A program made the position numbers and the translations under genes. Positions 25,392 through 37,200 of a DNA stretch of 64,000 nucleotides are shown here, in pieces. Positions within the stretch are counted from its first letter, which is position 1. Every line of letters starts with the position of its first letter. The notes under the pieces are model-generated. The model searched no databases. It had not been told where the DNA came from and saw only the letters and a program-made list of their open reading frames with translations. This DNA comes from Arbacia lixula. Taxonomy: Eukaryota; Echinodermata; Echinoidea; Arbacioida; Arbaciidae. The stretch is taken from the NCBI GenBank assembly GCA_963669155.1, contig OZ022583.1, positions 5,160,658 to 5,224,657 on the forward strand, written 5' to 3'.

Positions 25392-28300
25392 GTGAGTTAG
25401 GGCTGATTTACATCCTGAATTCATGATACATGTGATTACAGACAAGGTGTCCTTTTTGCAGGTCAAAAAATGAAATTTTGTTAAAACCACAGAAAATGGA
25501 AGATACTATATTACAACTTCCCTAACAATAGTAGAACTGGAAACTGACTTCAAGTGAAATGCTTGTGATGAGAAGATTTTGACTGAGATTACATACAGGT
25601 TATTGCTAGGGTATCTGCTGAATCCTGCCAAGTTCCATGGCCTTTGCAAATGGGACACTCTGTCTTTAAGTCTCTCAGTTCCAAGCCAGGAAAAGCCCTA
25701 TTACATATTACACATTTCATGCAGCTATGGTACTAAAAGTGTTGATTATGCTAGATTCTTGCAGCGATCTGTGATCAATCCCTAGCCATGCGTCAGTCTC
25801 CCTTTGTCATCTTTTACATTGTTGAGGTAAAACATTACGAGCCCCCAGAGTGACTCAACTTTGCTCACAACCACATCTCACTGTATCTCACCTCAGTGAC
25901 TTGCTCAGTGATCTCACTCATCAGATGTTCATGTACGTTCTTCGTAAACAGATATCGAAACCCATTTTTTTTTCCTTCCATGTGACAGTGAAACAAATCA
26001 AGGAGTGATCCATTCTTCGGTCTATTCTCCTAAACTTAGTACTGAGTCAACAAAGTTTATTTTGTCACCGATCAACCAAGATCTAAAAACATTTCCATCA
26101 GACCGTTACAAAGCTGATGATATCTAGGGCTCGTTTTGGTAACTAATGGTATTATGAGCTATTAAAGACAATCATATTATTACAACTGCAAAGTGAACAT
26201 TGGTGTGTAGTACAATTATCTGGTCATTGTATATCAGGCATACCACTCCATTTTGTACAAACATTGTGCCAGCTCTTATTAAAAACATTTTTTGATCACC
26301 ATTGATGTCATGCCCTTAGCTCCTGCAAGGTGTCGAAGAGCTGTTAAGCCCTGAAACACTTCCAGTCAGAATTATTTGTAGGCAATATCTAGGGGCTGCT
26401 AAATCTAGGATGAGAATTATCTGTGGTGGTTGAACCGTGACCTTTGACCTTACAGCTGAGAGCCGTTCCGATGATGGAGGCGGACGACGAGGAGCTGGAT
26501 AAAGAGGCCGAGTGGATCTACAAGCAGGCCTTCTTGACTCCTTCAGTCTCCAACCAGGTATGTCTTAGTATCAGAAGGTTTCTGCCTGCTTCTCCTTGAG
26601 GGTTCCACTCAGGCTCATGTCCTCTGGTCGGCCATAGTTGTGTTCCAACACCACCCAAAGGTCAACCAAAGACAATTTGAAGCATTAATTGTACAAATTG
26701 AAATCTACAATCAAGTTCTAAACTTTTCCAGCATGTTGCCAATTTGAAGATTGCATGATTATTCCACCATTATTTCATTCTGCAGGTGCAATATATCAGT
26801 AAAACAATAACAAATTCATGAGGAATTTCTTGAATTGTGCATTGTTGTTATTCTTACACTACTAGGTCACATATAAATCAAAGAGAAACTTGACAAAATG
26901 CATTCATTTCATCACAAACATGAAAAATCACAAATGTCAACAAGGGTATGAATAATTTTGAGGACGGCTGTATGTTCTTTCATCAAATGTTATAGCCGCA
27001 AACCATGTATTTATGATGTGTGGTCCAGAAAGAGATACATGTATGCTAATGTGCACATGCCCACTTGCAGGAGTTTGGTGACCAGGGGGATGGGGGTTAC
27101 GGGTCCAGTGGGTACGAGAGAAAACCTCCCAAGACCAAGAAGAAGATCAGAGAGGCGCTGCACTTCATGAGGAACCAGCACTTTGAGGTAACATTACAAG
27201 TTTAGATCAGTTGCATCTAAAAGGAAATGTGATTACAGAGCTGCAAATCAACATGATTTTATGGTATACAGTATGATATACATGTTTATGGCAAAATACA
27301 AAAATTTTGTTTTGTTGTAATTTTTTTTTTTTTTTTATTGTTTCCCGTGTAACATTCACCTTGATACTGGTGTTTACATAATGCTATTAACCTGTCTGAG
27401 ATTTTTTTTTTTTTTTTTTTTTTAGGGGGGTGGGGGGGGGGGAAGCAAAAGTTGACATTTATAAAAAGAAAATATTTAGGTGTGCAATTACATGATCCAG
27501 ATGTGCTGTACAATGTAATAACTCCTAAATGCGTAGATGCACACCTGAATGTGCATGTGGTATTCCCGTCTCCCTACAGGTGCCATTTATTGCCTTCTAT
27601 CGCAAAGAGTATGTGGAGCCGGAGCTGAACTTCAATGACCTCTACAAAGTGTATCACTGGGATGCAAAGGTAAGGGTAATGTTTGTCATACTTTTGTGTG
27701 GGATTAACTTTGCTAACTTGATTGGAGCAAAAAGAGGAGCAGTAAAAAGGGATGGGCCAGTTAGAGAGGGGTGATACAGAGAGAGAAAGCGAGAGGGGGA
27801 GAGAGAGAGGGTGAGAGAGAGAGATAGAGAGAGGGGGTGAGAGAGAGTGAGAGGGGGAGAGAGAGAGAGAGAGAGAGAGAGAGTGAGAGAGATATATTTA
27901 AACTTTGATGAATGTATGCCTATTATAATGAATGTATATCACTAGGTGGGAATTATTGACTCATATTCGAGACTGGTAACCCTTTCTCACAATCCTCTGT
28001 TTATGCACAGTGGTGCCAGCTGAAGACGAGAAAGGAGAACTTACTGAAGCTGTTTGAGAAGATGCAGACCTACCAGTTTGACACGGTGATGAAGGACAAG
28101 GACTTTGACGCAGAGCTCCCAGAAGACTTCCGAGCACTGTCCAATCAGGATATTGAAAAGTGAGGGCATGTAGGGTTACCTGCCTGTCATCTCTTCACTC
28201 CAACACCTCCCTAAAAAAAACCCCCATCTCTTCAGAATCAAAACATGTATTTTCAGAAATCATTTGATAGAAGAGCTCTTAATCATTGCTGAAGTTAATA

Positions 28301-31300
28301 TAGATAAATCATCATCATCACCTGAACTTATAGACTTATATTTTTAAATTTATCTTTTGTTTATATGACTTATTGTAATTTATATTTTGTTTATATGACT
28401 TATATAGATGCTATATGCACTCTATCATTTTTATTGTAGTGGCCTTTAAATATATGACCACATATGGTTTGTTGTGCAAGCGCAAATTCCATTTTTACTG
28501 TTCATTTGAGGCAATCATATTTATTTCAAAAAAGAAGTGTGAAATGGTGACCTGTAGCAATTAGCGGATGTAAATATGAAAGCAAGAATTTCCAATTTGT
28601 CATCTCTTCATTTAGTGTTAGTTATGATGTTGAAGGTTTTGTTTTAAGATGAGTTATTTTTAAACTTGTTATCTTGTAGGCTGAATGCAGTAGATTCCAC
28701 AGACAGTCTTAAAGATGTCTACATGCACTTCCTGCTCTACTATGGCCGAGAGCTTCCCAGGATGCACAATACACTGAAAGCTAAGCCCAAGGAGAAGAAG
28801 ATGAAAGTGATCAAAGTCAAGAGGAAAGTCATGGTCAAAAGGTGGAGGAAGAAAGTGAAGGAAAAAACGCCACCAAAAGAACGGAGGATAATAGACGACA
28901 GCGACGACGAGGAAGATAGCAACAAGAAGAAGGAGGAGGAGGAGGATGGAGAGGAGAAGGGAGAAAAGGAAGGAGATGAGAAGGAAGGAGAGGAGAAGAT
29001 GGACACAGATGAGAAGAAGGAGGAGGAGGAAGAAGGGGAAGATGGAGAGAAGAAAAAGGATGAGGAGAAGGATGACGGGTTTGAGGAGGGAGAGACGAAA
29101 GACAAGGAGGAAGGTGAAGGGGAGGAGGAGGATGGGGAGACAAAGGAGAAGGAGAAGGAAGATGGAGAGGTGGGGGAAGAAGAGGAGATGGAGGAGGTGG
29201 AGGTGGAGACTGATGTGGAGGAGGACATGGAGGTAGAGGCATCAGATAACGAGGATGATGATGAGGGAGGTGTGACGAGCTATGAGATCAAGCAGGCCAG
29301 CAGGAAGTCCATGTACGCACTCTGCCAAGATGCCAAGCTGAGTGAGTGGTCATCTGTCTCTTTTCTTCTGTAACTAATGGATGCCTTCTTTCAGTAATAC
29401 AAAGTACATTTTGTGTAATTAACTTAACATAGATGTCATGGATTGACTTTTTGCCACATGTTATGATATAAATGAAGCATAGATGTTAATTTAAATTATG
29501 GAAAAGCTGGCAAGCTTCATGGCTCAATCATTACTTGTGTGACCATAATATTAAGTAGTCTGAAATACTTTAAAAAAAATTGTTTATTTACTTAGTTATT
29601 ATTATTATTATTATTTTTTTTTTTTTCATAGTATCACTTTCTATTACGAAAAAGCTCAACTAACCCACAGTTCTTCAGGGTATGTGCAAGCCTGGAAAAG
29701 TCCTCACATTCAACTTGAACCATGACAATTTTCTAGTATCAGATTTTGTAGATACCTAGAATATCCTTGAATATATCAAGTCTATAGATGTTAAAAACAC
29801 TTTTGAAAAATAACGAAACATACATTTTGAATGAAACTGTCATTCACACATCATGATATCAAAGGTTGGCAATATTTTTTGAGAAGCAAGTTTTTGTGAC
29901 ATTTCATCAATTATTCTTATAATAATCCTTTTAGTATGTGATGAGATTTTCACTTTTGGACAAACTTGGACCTAAAAACTTGTGTGTATCACATGATTAA
30001 GTTAGAATGCAATAATGACCATCGTGTATCACACCTGGCAATACATTTGCAACTGCCTTAAACAATATCATTAATAATTCAAGATGCTTTTGGCAGAAAA
30101 GGCCTTATGGGTTGACATGTGATGCAAAACTGGCATTGTTGTGTTCTGAATTAATCACGTGATAGAGAAATTTTTAGGTCCAAATTTGTTCTTAAGTGAA
30201 AATCTCATTGAATATTCAAAGGATTGTTACACAAATAATAATTGATACCGTTACAGGAAGCGTGCTCTTCAAAAATTTGTCATCCTTGACTTGATGTTGT
30301 TTTATTTTCATCTTTTCAACGTTTTGTTGCATGGGAAAAATTCCCTGTAGGACCCGTTAGAATCGCAATTGTGGCAAATGTCAGCGGCAAATAGCTCTCG
30401 TCTGAATGGGCTTTTAGGAAAATCATATCAATGGAATAAAGAACCACCTCACAGTAAATCTGTGTATTTGTTCCATCCAGCTGGCTTAGCTGCCAAGTTT
30501 GGTCTGACACCGGAGCAGTTTGGGGAGAACCTGAGGGACAACTATCAGAGGCACGACCCTGAACAGCACCAGGCAAACCCCAAGGAGGCTGCCACAGAGT
30601 ACATGTCCAGGTGTGTGGGAAAGAACAGAGAGGGGACATTGACCCAAAGAGAGGTTAAGTCAATATGTATATAACTGTTGATATTCGGTCAATATGATCC
30701 ATGGTTGTTAGGACTGATGGTAAGTAGCAGAAGTTGAAAAGCTGACACTCATCAGGCTGCTACAGACTACATCAGATTACAATTTGCTTCTGTCTCAGCA
30801 TCAGCATGGTATCGACCATCCCAAACAGTGACGAGTGAGAAAACGATATAAATGATATACAATTAACACCTTTGATATTGTACATATATGCTTGGTTCAT
30901 TGTTCCTTAATCTCATTTTCATTCATCGTTAAAACAACATGTACTATGTACTTACATCGTATTGTTCGATTTATATCAATTTATATGAATTTATATTCAA
31001 TTTATTCAATTTATTTCATAAGCATACACATTTTGCATTTGATAAACCAATGCTGAAAAAAAAAATAAATCTGAATGTATAAGAGGCCTGGTATGGATAA
31101 TTTCTCTCAATTGTAGGGATAAATTGATATGAACATCGTTCATTTTAAAATCATATTTCTTACATTTTAAGAGCAAATGTTATACCTTATTTTTTTTCCA
31201 TGCAGCAAATTCAAGGACGAGGAGGGTGTGCTGAAGGCTGCGCGGTACATGGTAGCCCTGCAGATTGCCCATGATCCGCTAGTACGGCAGTGTGTGCGGC

Positions 31301-34022
31301 AGACGTACTACGAGAGGGCCAAGATATCCGTCAAGCCCACTAAGAAGGGAATCAAGGTAGGCTGGATAGGAGGCTCCCAACTTAGCAGTGATTTCTCCTT
31401 CACTCGTCGGTGTCTATCTTCTCCTCTCTTTCCTCCTCCTTGTTGCTGTCTTCCTTGTTGTGACTGTCATCAATTATCCTCATGTGGAATGCAATCTGAT
31501 GTCTCGAACCCTTGAACTATGATGACCTTTGACCGCTAACCTCTTCAGAAGATTGATGCGAGTTGCCCTAACTTTGGCTGCAAATATTTAAAAGACCTAG
31601 TGGGAGTCCCAATTGTGAGAAAGGCAATTTGATTTTCCTATATCAATTCATCTATGATGATCGGAAACCATACCATAAACTGTTTGAAAAAATGTTGTTG
31701 AGGATCAAATGTAATTCCTTTGACCTCTGAACCCTTATCTATGTCTATCGCAAACTAATATATGACCTTTGATCTCTGCTCTGCTCAGGAGATAGACGAG
31801 AGTCACCCCATCTTTGGCAGCAAATACCTGAAGAACAAGCAGGCCAAGGACCTGATGGGCGACCAGTTCCTGCGGCTGGTGCAGGCAGAGAAGGACAAGC
31901 TGATCACCATCACCATGGGGCTGGACATGGTCCATGGTAGCAGGTGAGTTGGCCAGTCCCATGGGAGTGGTTAGATATTCAATCACAGGCAATAGGGGCG
32001 TCTTCATTAGTGGGCGAAATAGCGAGCTTGTTCTGATCGGGTTAGCTAGCCAGATCACGAAATAGCTAGCTATTTGCGTCTTCATTAGCCAAATCAGGCA
32101 AAATAGTGACCTATTTGGTCGAGAAAATTTCCCAAGAAATCTTGGGCTAGATGGAGCTAGCTCGAGCTAGTTCGTGAAATAGCTCAAGCTAGCTTGGAGC
32201 GTATTCATTAGCCCGAAAATTTTCCGACCCCGGCATGCATCAGTGCGCACGAGGCATTGTTTACGTTAGGTTTTTATACGTGCGTGAATGAGAGCTCATG
32301 CGGTCATGGCCTATTCCCGTGGCACACTGCTGGTATGTGCGAAACTCGAGATAATTTATGCATCCCGAGTTTCGAGCTTACGTATCCTGAGTTTCGAGCT
32401 AATGAAGACGTGATTGCAACTTCAGGCTGGTTCCCCGGATCAGCAAAATAGCTCGCTATTTCGTCTGATCGGGCTAATGAAGATGCACCTTATAAGTCAT
32501 CTCGTAATTGCAATCTGTGCATGAGCAGATTATTGCTGTTAGAAAATTACCTCAGGTCAATGGCACTACTCATAGAGTCAAATGAAAATTCATTAGATAT
32601 ATATAGTCAACCACATTTCAACTTATTATCATGCAGATATGGCAACAGATATTTAGTGTGCAGAAGGTAGTGAAAGAAAATTCAACCATGTGCACCTGCT
32701 TCTGTTATTGTTCCAGGCACACTGTAAAATGTCTTTACATCCATCATCCAACACAGCTTCATGAAAAAATCCCAGTCAGCAGTCTAGTAGTATTTATTCA
32801 GTGGATTGTCCTACTATGGTTTAATTACGAACTGGTCTATTGTAACAGGTTGGATCATTTTGTATGCACCTATGGGAAATTAATAACCCCCACGGTACCT
32901 TGACCAATGCAGAGTTGACAGCTTTCTAGGAGAAGCCTGAAATCATATCGCCCATAGCATTTCTTACTTGAGGTTGCATTCCAAAATGATTATTGTTGGT
33001 GTGTATGAAATGAATGACGTGAAGTCTAATTGAATATAAATGAAATCAATCTGATTGACTCGTAGCTCCTCGTACCACCACACAACGTACTATGAGGAGA
33101 TCAAGCAGCTGTACTACATCGATGAGTTCAGCGACATCGTGCAGGCGTGGAACGGGGAGAGGGGCGGGGCCATTCAGATGGCCCTGAACAACATCCTGTA
33201 CCCCCAGCTGGCCAAGGAGCTCAAGGCAAAGCTCATTGAAGAGGCCAAGGAGGGTATCATCAAGGTCAGTCATCTTCAATCCAACTCCGTCTCATTTGGT
33301 TCATTGCTATTTGGTCTATTCCCAATCGTCCATACCGCATATAAGGAAAAGTTGGCCCACAATGCATGTCACCATTGAACAAAAAGTGTAATCTGAAATG
33401 TTTGTGTTGAGAAGTAACTAGCACAAACATGAAATGTTTTTGTCAAGTTTTTATTGTTGAATTTGTTTAAAATATGAAGATTTTTGTGGAAAATGACACC
33501 TAAGTATTGTTCAGCTCCTGATGGCAAAGCAATGTGATGAAGGGGCATGACATACTCATGTGTTTGATATCAAATTCGTCATGATAGCACAAATATTTTG
33601 TAAGATACAGTAAATTTTGTGATGTTTGGCAAGTGTCAACTTTTCTTTGAATTTCCTTCTGACCTCAACTGTACATAGAAACAATCCATTTTGCTGGGAG
33701 GATTCATTGGTATACAATGTGTAACTCCTAATGCAATGAGTTGTTTGCTGTACAGCCATATCCTTGTGTTCATTATTCAGAGGTACAAGAGGTATCTGTT
33801 CAAATGTGTTCTCATTGCTGGTGAAGGCAACATATTCCTCATTTTTTTTTTTACTATTCTGTTTGTGGCCCCCTTCAGCAATGCTGCTCCAAGATGTTCA
33901 ACTACCTGAAGGTGATGCCTTACCAAGTGGACCAGCCCATCGATGAGGATGAAGACGATTACATGGAGGGGACACGCATAGGCCTCAGAGTCATGGGCAT
34001 GGCTTTCACCAGTGCCATGTAA

Positions 34023-34115
<93 letters not shown>

Positions 34116-34148
34116 CATCCTCATCATCATCATCATTATCATCATCAA

Positions 34149-34234
<86 letters not shown>

Positions 34235-37200
34235 GGCATTGTTCAACCATTGTTGGATGAAGCCCTCTTCAATCAGTTTTCATTTGCTTCTATTTGCTGT
34301 CATTCTGTTCCATGTTGCTGTGTATGATGATATTCTGTCTCTCCACCTTCTCTTTTTTCGACCCCTTCTTCGCTTCCCTGTTCTTGGTTGCCATTCTGTG
34401 AGTTTTTTGTTCCATCTGTTATCTTGTGTCCTGCCCATCTCCATTTCATCTCTCTAATTGTTACTATAATATCTTTGACCTTTGTTTTCTGCCGTATGTC
34501 AGTGTGCTTCACTTTGTCAACTTTAATTAAACATTCTTCTTTCCATAGCTCTTTATTTTGTTCTTAATTTATGTTCCATTTCTTTCGTTGAAGACCAGCT
34601 TTCTGTTCCATATGTCAATGTTGTTAGAATGCACTAGTCAAATAGCCTCCTCCTCCATGTAAGTTAGACATCATCAGTGGTTTGTTCCACTTTACATTGT
34701 GAGGCATTGGCTATGAAGTAAGTTCCATTTTGAAACAGGGGACTAACAACTGATGAGAATGAGGATTGTTTCCGGGAGGGGACCAGAATAGGCTTGAGGG
34801 TCATGGGCAAGGCTTTCACCAGTGCCTTGCAATTTGGACATTCCTAAAATGACCAGTTGCATGGCCCAGTTTAATAATCCATGACATGGTTTATAGAGTA
34901 AAATCAATTTTAAGACGGGGACTTACAATTGATAATGAGGATGATTATATCAAAGGGCCTTAAGCTCTTGTGCATGTCTCTCATGAGCTCTATGTAAATT
35001 GCACACCCCTACAGAATCAGTGGGATATCTCAGTTTATGTTGTGAGGCATGGGTTCTTAAGTTCTGTGTAAAACAAGGGACAACAAATTGGTAAGGACAA
35101 TTACCTGGAGAGGACCTGCCTCTCCTATATATGTGATCTGTGTTGTTTATTGTGGGTCATGGGGCAAGCTCCATCCAAGAAAATGGTAAGACGGGAGGGA
35201 TTAAGTTTGGTATCCCTATGATAAGCAGTGGTACTAGTGTTATAACATACTGATATGTTTAATGCATGGAGTATATAAGTTCCAGTCCAAGGAGGAATAA
35301 GTAACAGACCCTTATTTTAATTTGGAGTATAAACCCTGATTTCCTTTGATGAATCCATGTCGGTGATTTAGGTGTTTGAAAAATAAATAACTTCACAAAT
35401 CGAATGAAGATGAAACTTGAATGTTCATCTAAGTCTTCTCATAACTCCTCTTTCCGCAGGGACAGTGCAGGGTTCTGCTGCATGGTTGATGGGGAGGGGC
35501 AAGTGAGTGATTTCCTCCGCCTCCCCCACTTCCTGCGAAGGCGCAATGCCTACTGGCAGCGAGACCGCGACCTCAAGGAGGCTGACGTGGAATCCCTCAA
35601 GTCCTTTATCTCTGCTCAGAAGCCTCATGTCATTGCTGTCGCATCAGAGGGAAGGTAGGCATTGTGTGTGTGTGCTTATAGAGTACAGACGTGGTGTCAT
35701 CATATGAGCATGTTGTCAAGACAACTGGCTCTAAACAAAATCACTCCAGTGAGAGGTTTACCGGTCCGATATTGTCTAGCGGGCTAGTGTCGGGCACTGC
35801 TAACATTACAATCCCAGCCCTGATCACTGCTGCATGCTCTACTAGCGTAGTTTAGAACCAGTTGTCTCGAAAATATGCTAAAATTACGTCACTTTTTGGT
35901 ACTCTATGTGCGTTTCAAATCATGTATGTTTGTGTGTGTTTGCAAGTTTTTGTATGTTTATGTGTTATGTTGGATGGATGGATAGATGGATGGATGGATG
36001 GATGGATGGATGGATGTTTGGATGGATGGATGTTTGGATGGATGGATGGATGGCTGGCTGGCTGGCTGGATGGATGGATGAGTAGATAGACAAAGAGATG
36101 AATGGATAGATGGATGCGTAGATGGATGGATGGATGGATGAGTAGATAGACAAAGAGATGAATGGATAGATGGATGTGTCAATAGATGGATGGATGGATA
36201 GATAGATAGATAGATAGATGGATGAGTAGATGGAGGTAGGGAGGGATGGATAGAGGGAGGGAGGATAGAATTGAGATGAGTGCGAGGGATTAGAGCTCAA
36301 TTCAAACTCTTTGCGGATGTGTCTCCATGTTACAGAGAAACCCTGTCAGTGATCCAAGACATCCGGGGGTGCATCGAGGATCTTGAGTCAGAACAACAGA
36401 TGGCGCCCATCAAGGTGCAGCTGCTGGACAGTAATGTAGCCATGGTGTACCAGGCAGCCAAGCTGGCTGAAGTAAGATCACACTTTTTCCTGTTTTTCCA
36501 TTAACTCATTTACAATTCATTTGTCAATTCATTCATTTATTAGTTAGCTGAAATAAGCAATCATGTTCTGTTTCACGTTTTCCTGTCTTTTCATGAACTC
36601 ATTTGTATTTTGTCAATTCATTAATGTATAAGTTGGCTGAAGTAAGCATTCACATTACTTTTTTCATTTATTCTTTCATTTGTTAAAGCAAAATTAATTT
36701 TATTATAAAAATGATGGAAAAGTGAAAGAGAATGTAATATTGCATTGAGTATAAGTCATTGTGATTATCATGTCGAGTCAGAGTTTGAAGTTGTTATTTA
36801 AAAAAGACATCCTCAAGTCCATCGTAAATCTTAAGTTACTATTTCAAGTTAGGCAATCAAATTAGTTGACATGAGGAATTAATTGAAAAATAATCTGAGT
36901 GATTACAATTGTTAATTTTCATGAATGCAATTGCATATTTTTTTGATTGCAGTGTAGTGCAATCATTCCTTGTGCATTGTGCAATTGTAGATAATGTATT
37001 GCTTTGATGTATGCTTCAATGTGATTATATATTATGTACTGTTTTGATGAATGCAATGAATATCATGTGTGATTTCAATGAATATATTTGGACATCAGTT
37101 CCTGTTTCACTGAATGGAATGGTACAAGGTATGTGATGTTGATGGTTTGCTTGCAGACTGAGTTCCGTGACTACCCTCCCCTCTTGAGGCAGGCTGTGTC

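Noticed and set aside
28740..29242. Long Ser-rich and Pro-rich minus-strand frames, and an Arg-rich plus frame
   Set aside because: Shadows of the purine-rich SPT6 exon 14, which fits the family at both ends.
33777..34250. 157-codon minus-strand frame rich in Met
   Set aside because: Produced by the (CAT)n microsatellite and the reverse strand of exon 19.
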